Part shown: piece by piece, positions 45,912-54,554 of the stretch
How positions within the stretch are numbered: position 1 is the stretch's first letter
Layout: each line of letters opens with the position of its first letter
Origin: Mucilaginibacter sp.
GTDB taxonomy: Bacteria; Bacteroidota; Bacteroidia; Sphingobacteriales; Sphingobacteriaceae
Length of the DNA: 64,000 nt
Assembly: GCA_030445275.1 (NCBI GenBank)
Contig: JAUCSE010000031.1
Location: forward strand, 62,001 to 126,000
Direction: 5' to 3'
Notes under the pieces: generated by a model
Told to the model about the DNA's origin: nothing
The model's database searches: none
What the model saw: the letters and a program-made list of their open reading frames with translations, nothing else
Program-made: the position numbers and the translations under genes

Positions 45912-46997
45912 TTATTGAATACGAGTTCCTTCCTTCAGTTCATCGCCGGGATGATTAACGATCCGGTCGCCGGCCTTTAAATTACCAAATACCTCGGTCG
46001 AGTCATTTCTTACCAGCCCCTCCTTGATATCGATCAATGTTGCTTTTCCGTTTTTAACCGTTACCACATATTCACGCTCTGTCGACCGGGTAATGGCATT
46101 GTTGGGCACCAATAGTGATTTAGCACCTGAAACCATCGGGATCCTAACTTCGGCATACATACCTGGTTTTAATTGTCCGTCTTTATTCAGTACATCAATT
46201 TCAATAGCCTCAGACCGCATGCTGCCTAATGAATTGGCCGAGCGACTTATTTTTGCGGTGTGCTCACTACCAGGCATCGAATTGAAATTAAAGGTAACAG
46301 ATTGGTTCAGATCAACCTTGTCTACATAATCTTCTGGAATATAAACTACCAAACGCAGCTTGCTGATATCCTGCAAAATCAACATCGGCTGATCGGTATC
46401 TTTTCCCGGTGCTACCAAAGCCCCTGGCGATACATTACGCTGTACGATCATGCCATCAAAAGGCGCACGGATATTCAGATAATCCTGAATGGTGCGTACC
46501 GAGGCCACATTTGATTGCTCAGCAAGGGCCATTGCGTTATCGGCCCTCATTTTGGCTGATGCATTATCCAGGTCAAGTGGTGATACAGAGCCCGGCTCTT
46601 TTGCCGCTTCTTTTAAACGCTGGTACTTTTCTTTACTGGCAATGGCGTTTTCCTGTGCCTGTAAATACCGTGAATTGGCCGATTGTAACTGTGATTCCAT
46701 TTCGGGCGCCTCCAGCGTCATCAGCAGTTCGCCCTTTTTTACGATGGTGCCGCGGTCAACATAAAGCTTCTTTACAAAGCCATTTACCTTGGGGAAAATA
46801 TTTACCTCGTTATATGGTTTCAGTTGCCCCGGCAGACGGGCATTGCTGGAGAGCGCTTTTTCGGTGATGATCCCGGTTTCAAAGGCCGATTTACTCCGGG
46901 TTGCGGCCACAGCCATATCTACCGGCTTTTGGTTGCCTGAACAAGCGGCTAGCATACTTACAGGGACCGCTAATAATATGATGATTTTAAATTTCAT
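45912..46997 (-). CDS. RND efflux periplasmic adaptor (membrane fusion lipoprotein)
   Basis: Start at 46997 (MKFKIIILLAVPVSMLAACSG) gives a lipoprotein with Cys at 19; the frame extends four codons upstream. The domain order is a barrel-sandwich hybrid (PGQLKPYNEVNIFPKVNGFVKKLYVDRGTIVKKGELLM), a helical hairpin, and beta-barrel parts with PFDGMIVQRNVSPGALV and KPGMYAEVRIPM. It bridges the RND pump and the outer-membrane factor. The preceding pump gene's stop is 4 bases upstream. Substrate not predictable. Confidence 0.95.
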   Translation of the reverse strand: MKFKIIILLAVPVSMLAACSGNQKPVDMAVAATRSKSAFETGIITEKALSSNARLPGQLKPYNEVNIFPKVNGFVKKLYVDRGTIVKKGELLMTLEAPEMESQLQSANSRYLQAQENAIASKEKYQRLKEAAKEPGSVSPLDLDNASAKMRADNAMALAEQSNVASVRTIQDYLNIRAPFDGMIVQRNVSPGALVAPGKDTDQPMLILQDISKLRLVVYIPEDYVDKVDLNQSVTFNFNSMPGSEHTAKISRSANSLGSMRSEAIEIDVLNKDGQLKPGMYAEVRIPMVSGAKSLLVPNNAITRSTEREYVVTVKNGKATLIDIKEGLVRNDSTEVFGNLKAGDRIVNHPGDELKEGTRIQ

Positions 46998-47001
46998 GAT
47001 C

Positions 47002-50000
47002 TTATGCAATTAAAGGTTGTTCTTCTAATACTTTAGTCTCTTCGCCGGCTGTTTCATCCGGCATTAGTGATGGTGATTCATAGGTGGTTTTATGCTGTAC
47101 CCATGCAAATACCTGGGGCAAAATAAATAGTGCTGCCAGGGTTGATGCAAACAATCCGCCGATAACGGCCCTACCCAATGGTGCTGATTGTTCGCCAGCC
47201 TCGCCCATGCCTGAGGCCATAGGAATCATACCCGCTATCATGGCCAAACTGGTCATTAAAATAGGGCGCAAACGGATGGATGCACTTGTTATAGCTGCTT
47301 TGGTGGCATTACGATAATCTATCCGAAGCTTTTCGGCATTGGTAACAATCAGGATAGCGTTGGCAACGGAGACCCCAGTTGACATGATCATGCCCATGTA
47401 TGATTGCAGGTTTAGTGTTGACCCGGTTATGAGCAGCATGCCCAGCGAGCCTAATATTACCGCAGGCACCGTAGAAAGCACCGTTAACGAAACTTTGAAC
47501 GACTGGTAATTGGCAGCCAGCAGTAAAAAGATAACCAGGATAGCCAACACCAAACCGTTCTGTAGGCTGCTTAAAGTATCCGTAAGCAAAGTTGACATAC
47601 CACCCAACGATGCGATCAATCCTTTAGGTGGTGTACCCAATGAATTTACCGCTTGTTGTACTGCTGTTGTAGCCGTACCCAGATCCTTTTTATAAATATT
47701 GGCGCTGATAGTTACAAACCTACGTGGCCCGGCCCGGTCGTACTCGCCTGGAACATAAGTGGTAGTAAAGGTAGCTATGTCGCTCAATATCGGGCTGCTT
47801 TGTCCTTTTACCAATGGGATCTCTTTAAGCTGATCCATGGTATTCATTACATATTCGGGTACCTGAACCTGTACCTGATAAGTGTATGCGCCTTTTTCAT
47901 CCAGCCACAGGTTTTTATCGGTAAATCTGCTTGATGATGTACTTGCTGTAACAGAACGGGCAATATCCTTGATATTCAAACCAAGCTGAGCAGCTTTCAA
48001 TCTATCAAGTGTAATTTTAATAACCGGGAATTTTAGCGGCTGCACAATTTGTACATCGCGCAGGTAAGGAATACCTTTTAATTTAGCTACTACCTTGTTG
48101 GCATATCCTTCTATCTGCTGCATATCCTTACCGGCAACCTGAACCTCGATTGGCGACGAAGCCCCCTGGCTCATGATCTTTTCGGTCATGTCAATTGGCT
48201 CAAAGGTTATCCGTAGTTCCGGTAGTTTATAGTGGATGTTTTTGCGTAGGGCATCCTTTAGTTCATCCATGTTCACCTTATATTTCTCATCAAGATTTAC
48301 TTGTAGTACGGCTTCCTGCGTACCGGTATTAAAAACGTACAGGTTACTGGTACCGTAGCTGGTAGGTACCAACCCAATATAGCCCGATGTAATTTCAACA
48401 TGATTGTTTACCGTTTCGTTAATAATCTGTAGTACCTCCTTAAAAGCATCTTCGGTACGTTCCAGGCGGGTGCCATCGGGTTCTTTAATACGGATCTGAA
48501 ATTGGCCGTTGTTAATTTTAGGCATCATATCCTTACCTATAAAAACAAAACACATGCCAGCCAGTATGATCACACTAAAAAGATATACCAGCACAATGGC
48601 CTTTTTACGCGGCATACATTTATTAAGCAAACGGATAAGCCAAAGCTTTATCTTTTCAAAAAGATCATTCTTTTCAGGATGTTTTTGCTCGTTATTCAAA
48701 TGCTTTTTAACCTGACCTTCTTCTTCATTATCTAAAGCTTCGCCAGCATGTGCATGTATATCTTCGTGGTGATAATGCTGGTACCGCTCGGCTTTGATTA
48801 ACCAGTTACTCAAAATAGGTACCACAGTTTGCGCTAGTATATAAGATACGATCATGGTTAACCCGATGGATAACGACAGCGGCAGAAACATCGCCTTTGG
48901 CACTCCCGACATCATAAAGGATGGCGCGAATACAGCCAGGATACAAAGCAGTATCAACAATAACGGGAATGCAATTTCCTCGCAAGCATCATATATAGCC
49001 AGTTTTTTTGATTTACCCATTTCCAGGTGCTGGTGAATATTCTCAATAGTTACCGTGGCCTGATCCACAAGGATACCTATGGCCAGCGCCAAGCCGCTTA
49101 ACGTCATGATATTGATGGTTTGCCCAAACAGGCTGAGCAACAATACCCCGATCAAAATAGAAACCGGGATGGTGATTACCACGATCAAACTACTGCGCCA
49201 ATCGCGCAAAAAGAGGAGTACCATTAAACCGGTAAGCAGAGCTCCCAGCCCCCCTTCCGTCATCAAACTTTTAACGGCGTTTACCACAAACACCGACTGG
49301 TCAAACTCATAGCTCAGCTTTACATCATCGGGTAGCAGGCTCTGCATTTCGGGCAGTTTGCTTTTCAAGTCTTGAACCACAGCCCACGTGGAAGCATCAG
49401 CAGTTTTAACTATGGGGATATATACCGAACGTTTGCCGTTGATCAGCGCATAATCAACCGTAATATCAGCCGCATCAGCTACCCGGGCAACATCCTTTAC
49501 AAATATGGGTACACCATTTTGTGTTTTTACAGGGATATCGCCAAAATTTTCCGGGTTTTTGATCAGCGTGTTCATGGTGGTCAGGAACATGGTATTATCC
49601 AATCGCAGGTTGCCTGATGGTGAGGTTACGTTGAATTTGGACAAGGCATCAACTACCTCATCAGGTGTTAAATTATAGCTGCGCAGCTTATCTGGATCAA
49701 GACTTACGGTGATGGAACGTGCATTGGCCCCAAATGGCGGCGATGGCGATAAACCCGGAACCGTAGCAAACATGGGACGTATTTTGGTGGCCGCCATATC
49801 ATAAATATCCTTCAAACTGCGTGTGGGGCTCGAAAACACCAACTGCCCAACAGGTAGTGACGAAGCATCAAACCTTACCACTTGCGGAGGCAAGGCACCG
49901 GGAGGAAAAAAGCTGGAGGCCCTGTTTACCTGCAACGCAACTTGTGCCGAAGCTTCGGCCATGTTGGTGCTTTCGTAAAAGGAGAGTTTGAGTAGGGTTA

Positions 50001-50262
50001 AACCCTGTATATTTTTACTGGTAATGCTTTTTATACCGTTGATATACAGAAACTGATCCTGGAAACGGGTGGAAAAAAAGCCTTCCATTTGCTGCGGCGA
50101 CATACCGCCGTAGGCTTCGATAACATATATAGTGGGCAGGTTTAGTTGCGGAAATATATCTATCGGTATTTTTATTGCACTAAGCACAGAAAATATCAAA
50201 AGGCTCATGGTAATCACTATAGTAGTGATTGGCCTTTTTAGTGCGGAGGTGACCATTGACAT
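47002..50262 (-). CDS. RND-family efflux permease (AcrB/CusA-like)
   Basis: A 1086-residue inner-membrane pump of the resistance-nodulation-division type. Twelve helices in two repeats are visible; helix 1 is TTIVITMSLLIFSVLSAIKIPIDIFPQL, and the helix-4 acidic residues appear in SGLALAIGILVDQATVTIEN. Periplasmic loops hold PPQVVRFDASSLPV and FDQSVFV-type porter segments. A His/Asp/Glu-rich segment in the central cytoplasmic loop (around residue 500: HYHHEDIHAHAGEALDNEEE) is unusual and may bind metal. It sits in an operon with a TolC-like factor (6 bases before) and the adaptor (4 bases after). Confidence 0.96.
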   Translation of the reverse strand: MSMVTSALKRPITTIVITMSLLIFSVLSAIKIPIDIFPQLNLPTIYVIEAYGGMSPQQMEGFFSTRFQDQFLYINGIKSITSKNIQGLTLLKLSFYESTNMAEASAQVALQVNRASSFFPPGALPPQVVRFDASSLPVGQLVFSSPTRSLKDIYDMAATKIRPMFATVPGLSPSPPFGANARSITVSLDPDKLRSYNLTPDEVVDALSKFNVTSPSGNLRLDNTMFLTTMNTLIKNPENFGDIPVKTQNGVPIFVKDVARVADAADITVDYALINGKRSVYIPIVKTADASTWAVVQDLKSKLPEMQSLLPDDVKLSYEFDQSVFVVNAVKSLMTEGGLGALLTGLMVLLFLRDWRSSLIVVITIPVSILIGVLLLSLFGQTINIMTLSGLALAIGILVDQATVTIENIHQHLEMGKSKKLAIYDACEEIAFPLLLILLCILAVFAPSFMMSGVPKAMFLPLSLSIGLTMIVSYILAQTVVPILSNWLIKAERYQHYHHEDIHAHAGEALDNEEEGQVKKHLNNEQKHPEKNDLFEKIKLWLIRLLNKCMPRKKAIVLVYLFSVIILAGMCFVFIGKDMMPKINNGQFQIRIKEPDGTRLERTEDAFKEVLQIINETVNNHVEITSGYIGLVPTSYGTSNLYVFNTGTQEAVLQVNLDEKYKVNMDELKDALRKNIHYKLPELRITFEPIDMTEKIMSQGASSPIEVQVAGKDMQQIEGYANKVVAKLKGIPYLRDVQIVQPLKFPVIKITLDRLKAAQLGLNIKDIARSVTASTSSSRFTDKNLWLDEKGAYTYQVQVQVPEYVMNTMDQLKEIPLVKGQSSPILSDIATFTTTYVPGEYDRAGPRRFVTISANIYKKDLGTATTAVQQAVNSLGTPPKGLIASLGGMSTLLTDTLSSLQNGLVLAILVIFLLLAANYQSFKVSLTVLSTVPAVILGSLGMLLITGSTLNLQSYMGMIMSTGVSVANAILIVTNAEKLRIDYRNATKAAITSASIRLRPILMTSLAMIAGMIPMASGMGEAGEQSAPLGRAVIGGLFASTLAALFILPQVFAWVQHKTTYESPSLMPDETAGEETKVLEEQPLIA

Positions 50263-50268
50263 AGCTAA

Positions 50269-51657
50269 TTAGTTTAAAAGGTTTAAAACAGTATTGACCT
50301 GGTTGTCGGTAACCGCTTTTTGAAACAGCGCCCCCGAATAAGTGTATTTTGCCTGCGCGTAATCTGTTTCGGCACGATAAAGGATATTGAGCGCCGCGTT
50401 GAGCTCGATGATATCAGTTAATCCACTTTTATACAGGGATAGTTTTTGGCGATAACCGTCATTCGCGGCTTTTAGCTGATTGGGTATCTCCTGCAGGCGC
50501 TGCCTGGCAGTTTCCAGTTCCACATCGGCCTGGCTGGCGCTGATGGATAGCAGTTTCTTTTGCTCTGCCAGTTTCTGCGCATTATAATCGGTAGCCGCCT
50601 TTTGCGTATGCAGCTTGAGTTGCCGGCGGCGCAGATCGAACAAATTGTAGGATACGCCAATGCCCACCAGGTAATTATTGCGATCGAAGCCAAAGCCGCT
50701 GGATAAACTGTTAAAATGATCATTGGCATCAATGCTTGAACCACGGCCCCAGACGGCGGCTTCCAGTAATATTTTAGGATTATAGCTCTTTTTAACCATG
50801 GTTTCCCGTTGCAGGCTATTTTGATATACCGAACGGTAGTAATTAATAAGTGGGTGGTTAACCGTATCAGGGGTTAAGACATGTAAACCTGGCGATTGCC
50901 CAATCAGCGTAGCCTCGGCCGTAGTATCCGGAATGATCGACTGGTAGGGTAACCCACTCACAGCCGAGAGTTGCAATTGTACCTGTTTCTGCTGATTAGC
51001 CAATTCAATATAATTTAGCCGGGCCTTTGACAGTTCGGCTTCTGAAATACTGGTATCAACACCGGCCCTCACCCCGCTTTTTGCCAGCGAACGTATAGAG
51101 CGTAGTATTTCGCTATTCCTTTGTATGTTGAGCGACTGAATAGCCAACAAGTCATGCAGTTGCAGCAATTGCAGGTAATTATTAATGGTATAAGCCTGTA
51201 ATTGATATTTGGAGCGTGCAAACTGATTTTGCTGCACCTGGATATCAGAGTTAGCTACCTTGTTTTGAGCGCCATAGGAGCCAAAATTGTAAATCTCCCA
51301 ATCAAGAGCGGCTACACCAACAGTTGCAGATACCGTTGAGGTATTGCTCTCGGTGCGCACTTTTGAATCGGATGGGATAATACCAAACCCAAAGTAAGGA
51401 CCGGCCACATTATTATTTGTACCAATATCAGACTGGTAATTAAGCCGGAGGTTTGGCAGCCAATTGCTGTGTGTTTCGGCCGACTGTCCCTTACTAATGG
51501 CAATTGCCGCTGAATCAGTTAGCAGGGTTGGTGCATTTTGATTTACACGACCAAGCAGTGTTTTTAACCCAACCGAAGGGAATTTTTGTTGAGCATAAGT
51601 ATTCATGGCTATGAGCAGGCCCACGGCTATGAGTACATGTATTTTTAAACTTTGCAT
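50269..51657 (-). CDS. TolC-family outer-membrane factor
   Basis: A 462-residue protein with signal peptide (MNTYAQ end near 23) and two OEP repeats of long coiled-coil helices and barrel strands. PNLRLNYQSDIG and YNPKILLEAAVWGRGSS are barrel-type, and LHTQKAATDYNAQKLAEQKKLL is coiled-coil. It provides the exit duct for the pump encoded next. It is the first gene of the operon, and the promoter must lie in 51658-51829. Confidence 0.93.
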   Translation of the reverse strand: MQSLKIHVLIAVGLLIAMNTYAQQKFPSVGLKTLLGRVNQNAPTLLTDSAAIAISKGQSAETHSNWLPNLRLNYQSDIGTNNNVAGPYFGFGIIPSDSKVRTESNTSTVSATVGVAALDWEIYNFGSYGAQNKVANSDIQVQQNQFARSKYQLQAYTINNYLQLLQLHDLLAIQSLNIQRNSEILRSIRSLAKSGVRAGVDTSISEAELSKARLNYIELANQQKQVQLQLSAVSGLPYQSIIPDTTAEATLIGQSPGLHVLTPDTVNHPLINYYRSVYQNSLQRETMVKKSYNPKILLEAAVWGRGSSIDANDHFNSLSSGFGFDRNNYLVGIGVSYNLFDLRRRQLKLHTQKAATDYNAQKLAEQKKLLSISASQADVELETARQRLQEIPNQLKAANDGYRQKLSLYKSGLTDIIELNAALNILYRAETDYAQAKYTYSGALFQKAVTDNQVNTVLNLLN

Positions 51658-51829
51658 ATAAGTTTCCTGAAAATGAACTTATACCGGTAAAGCTTACTTA
51701 TTGAATTAATGACGCGATAGCCCGTAATTACAATAGCTTTTAATTAGTACCGGTAAAATGATAGATTAATAAAATTTGATATAATGATCTAAGCGTATTG
51801 CTTAAATAGTGCCTGAGCAAGCCATCAAA

Positions 51830-52204
51830 TCAAATTTTGAAAGAGCAGAAAGATAAATAGGAGTATTGGTAATTAACCGCCGACCAATTAAACGTAAGGA
51901 AATGTTTTGAATTTATCTTCCAGATATTTCTTGCAAACAGCAGCAATATAAAGCTGCCAACCACCATACTCATCAAATCAATAACCGACTTTTTATCATT
52001 AACGATGAACTTATCAGTACGCTGAAAAAAGTTGATATGGTTAACCGTAGCAATTGTGGTTTCCGGTTTGCGTTTAAAAATAGAGTTATGGCTTAAAGCG
52101 GCTTTGTTGTTCAGTTCTGTTAAACGCGGTAGAAAAAACATGTGCGATACAGCAATAAAAATATAGCAGGCTGCTATTAAAAGCACCTGTGATTTTTTAA
52201 CCAT
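51830..52204 (-). CDS. hypothetical membrane protein with two helices
   Basis: Start at 52204 (MVKKSQVLLIAACYIFIAVSHMFFL) gives 124 residues, since the upstream 30 codons are AT-rich and uncharacteristic. One N-terminal helix and one near residue 80 (LMSMVVGSFILLLFARNIW) flank a polar loop with HINFFQRTDKFIVNDKKS. No family is recognised. It lies between the efflux operon's first gene and the repeat cluster at 52358-52564. Confidence 0.6.
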   Translation of the reverse strand: MVKKSQVLLIAACYIFIAVSHMFFLPRLTELNNKAALSHNSIFKRKPETTIATVNHINFFQRTDKFIVNDKKSVIDLMSMVVGSFILLLFARNIWKINSKHFLTFNWSAVNYQYSYLSFCSFKI

Positions 52205-52357
52205 GTCTGTATTACTGTTTTGCACTTCAGCTAAATATTTTAAACACAAAGGTGAAAAAAATAAAAATATTCTTTTGCAAAAGTATTGTTGCAAAATGAA
52301 GTACTGATGAACTTAGGGAAAAATGGGGTAGTGAGTATATTAAGACCCTTAAAAAAA

Positions 52358-52472
52358 CGCGTCATTGCGAGGTACGAAGCAATCTCTATGTTGTACAGAG
52401 CGAATAGTTAAGTATAAACTTGCGTACCTGACCTGCCTATGTAGAGATTGCTTCGTACCTCGCAATGACGCG
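52358..52472. repeat. dispersed palindromic repeat class B with perfect 31-base arms
   Basis: The left arm 52358-52388 begins CGCGTCATTGCGAGGTACGA; the right arm 52442-52472 is its exact reverse complement over 31 bases. The 53-base interior has no further perfect stem. A related copy is at 54456-54542 on the other side of the DUF885 gene. Confidence 0.85.
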
Positions 52473-52482
52473 TGGGGTAATC

Positions 52483-52524
52483 GTTTCATCTGTTTAGTGC
52501 ATGTATGCACTAAACAGATGAAAC
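52483..52524. repeat. perfect 20-base hairpin with a two-base loop
   Basis: Arms GTTTCATCTGTTTAGTGCAT (52483-52502) and the exact reverse complement (52505-52524) are separated only by GT. It forms a nearly ideal 42-base palindrome, 11 bases downstream of the class B repeat. Such structures are usually unstable in cells, so its retention is notable. Confidence 0.85.
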
Positions 52525-52541
52525 AATGGCGAGTGGTTTAA

Positions 52542-52564
52542 AGCCCTCTCTTTTGGCGAGGGCT
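52542..52564 (-). terminator. hairpin terminator of the DUF885 gene
   Basis: AGCCCTC and GAGGGCT arms with a 9-base loop, 9 bases past the stop codon on the minus strand. Followed by TTTAAACC on the minus strand. It is the third hairpin in a row in this gap. Confidence 0.6.
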
Positions 52565-52572
52565 GGGGGGGG

Positions 52573-54357
52573 TTATTGCTTTGCTGCCCAGGCATCCATC
52601 TTAGCTTCAAATACGGCAAGCGGCATGGAGCCATCCTTTAAAACCTGGTTATGAAACTCGGCCAGATCAAATTTACTGCCCATTTGCTTTTCATATTTAT
52701 TGCGCAGCTCCCGTATTTTAAGAGCGCCTATTTTATATCCCAAAGCCTGACCGGGGATGGCCATATAGCGTTCAATTTCGGCAGTGGCGCCTTGTTCGCT
52801 TATGGCTTCGTTATCCATCATGTATTTAATGGCTTGCTCACGGGTCATGCCTTTGGTATGAATAGCCACATCAACCACCAGGCGAATAGCCCTGTGTATT
52901 TCATCGCCCAAAGCGCCCATATATTGATAAGGGTCGGTGTATAAACCCAACTCTTTACCCAACGATTCGCAGTAAAGGGCCCAGCCTTCTACATAAGCAT
53001 TCTCGCTACCATCAAACCTGCGGGATTTTGGTAACGATGTGTTTTCCTGCGTTAACGAGATCTGGTAGTGATGCCCAGGGATAGCTTCATGCAGGAATAA
53101 TGATTCCATACCTGATGTAATGTTAAACTTGGTAGCATCCAGTATCGGTACGTAAAACATACCCGGCCTGCTGCCATCAGCCGAACCTTGATTATACTCT
53201 GCACTTGCCGATGCTGCCCGGAAAGCCTCTGTCTGCCTGATCTCGAATGGTGTTTTAGGCACATGATTAAACATTTTTTTGAGGCTTGGCTCCATGCGTT
53301 TGTGGATGTTTTCAAAAGCATCCAGCACCTCCTTTGGTGTTTTATAAGGCGTAAATTTAGGGTCGGTTTTCATGTATTCAAAAAACGCCTGCAGATTGCC
53401 TTTAAAACCAACGCTGGTTTTTATACTATCCATAATACCGCGTATGCGGCTCACTTCCTTTAATCCTAACTGATAAATTTCCTCGGGAGTTTTATCAGTT
53501 GTGGTTTGTTGTTTTACCAGATAAGTATACTTGGCAGCGCCATCAGGCAGGGCCGAATAGCCTGATGTTGTACGTGCGTGTGGCAGATATGCTGTCTTTA
53601 AATAATCAGCCAGCTTTTTATAAGTAGGCGAAATGGTATTGGTGATAGCTTGCTTATAAGCTTCGGTCAGTTGTTTTTTATCAGCAGCTGAAAAATCTTT
53701 TGGCAAATTGGTTATAGGGCCATAAAACAAACTTTTAGTGGGATCCGTAACTACCAGCCCCTCTAACTCAGGTATAGCTTTTACAACCAGGGCTTTTGGC
53801 AAAACAACACCGGCTTTAATCCCCTTATTAAAATTATTGATAGCAGTATCGGCCCACACAGAAAACGCTGTTACACGTTTAAGCCAGTCGTTATAGTCCT
53901 TAACCGTTTTAAAGGGTTGCGCGCCCGAGCCTGAACCCAGTTGCCCTATGGTAAGTGGTAATGCATAAAACTGGTTAAAAGGCATGTACTCAAAATGATG
54001 TTTAAAACCATCAAGATTCAGCTGAGCCTCATAAGTAAAAATATCATAGGAAAGCTGATCGGCCTCGCTCAGATCCTCACGGTTAAAGTGTTTAACCTGG
54101 GCCAGGTAGTTTTCATAAAAAGCTTTTGATTTTGCTAAGAACTCCGCCGAGCCATCATTGGGTAACTGGTCATTATAGCGGTTATCACCAATATAAGTGG
54201 CATTAAGTGGGTACAGTTTTAATGATTCCTCAAAGTAATTATCAAATACCTTGGCCAGATCCTGATTGTCTGCTTTCGCTGATGAGTTGCTTGTTTTTGA
54301 CTGATTACAGGCGGCTAATGTAGCTACAGCACAAAAAAGTAGAAATGTTTTTTTCAT
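52573..54357 (-). CDS. DUF885-family secreted zinc peptidase-like lipoprotein
   Basis: A 594-residue lipoprotein (Cys17 in TLAACNQ). The motif FLHEAIPGHHYQISL near residue 422 is the zinc-peptidase-like core of the DUF885 family, and RFDGSENAYVEGWALYCESLG and ATAEIERYMAIPGQALGYKIG are further hallmarks. The family is thought to be metallopeptidases, but no substrate is established to my knowledge. It is a single gene and lies between two class B palindromic repeats. Confidence 0.93.
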   Translation of the reverse strand: MKKTFLLFCAVATLAACNQSKTSNSSAKADNQDLAKVFDNYFEESLKLYPLNATYIGDNRYNDQLPNDGSAEFLAKSKAFYENYLAQVKHFNREDLSEADQLSYDIFTYEAQLNLDGFKHHFEYMPFNQFYALPLTIGQLGSGSGAQPFKTVKDYNDWLKRVTAFSVWADTAINNFNKGIKAGVVLPKALVVKAIPELEGLVVTDPTKSLFYGPITNLPKDFSAADKKQLTEAYKQAITNTISPTYKKLADYLKTAYLPHARTTSGYSALPDGAAKYTYLVKQQTTTDKTPEEIYQLGLKEVSRIRGIMDSIKTSVGFKGNLQAFFEYMKTDPKFTPYKTPKEVLDAFENIHKRMEPSLKKMFNHVPKTPFEIRQTEAFRAASASAEYNQGSADGSRPGMFYVPILDATKFNITSGMESLFLHEAIPGHHYQISLTQENTSLPKSRRFDGSENAYVEGWALYCESLGKELGLYTDPYQYMGALGDEIHRAIRLVVDVAIHTKGMTREQAIKYMMDNEAISEQGATAEIERYMAIPGQALGYKIGALKIRELRNKYEKQMGSKFDLAEFHNQVLKDGSMPLAVFEAKMDAWAAKQ

Positions 54358-54455
54358 TTTCAGTAATAGTTAGTTAGTAAAGCTAATAAAATGAAAATAA
54401 AGAAAACGAATTGTGCGTGGATCACCTTTTATGGAGACCCTCAATCAACACCATA

Positions 54456-54542
54456 TCATTGCGAGAAGGAACGACGAAGCAATCGCGAACTGTGCAAATT
54501 CTCTCTGTAAAGCCTGCGATTGCCACACTTCGTTCGCAATGA
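54456..54542. repeat. dispersed palindromic repeat class B, second copy
   Basis: Outer arms TCATTGCGA and TCGCAATGA pair perfectly; inner GCAATCGC and GCGATTGC pair as well, with mismatches between. The word CGAAGCAATC is shared with the copy at 52358-52472. Confidence 0.75.
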
Positions 54543-54554
54543 CACAGGGATTTT

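Noticed and set aside
52358..54542. DUF885 gene between two class B repeats as a composite mobile element
   Set aside because: The repeats are dispersed in the window and differ in their interiors; there is no transposase and no target-site duplication that I could find.
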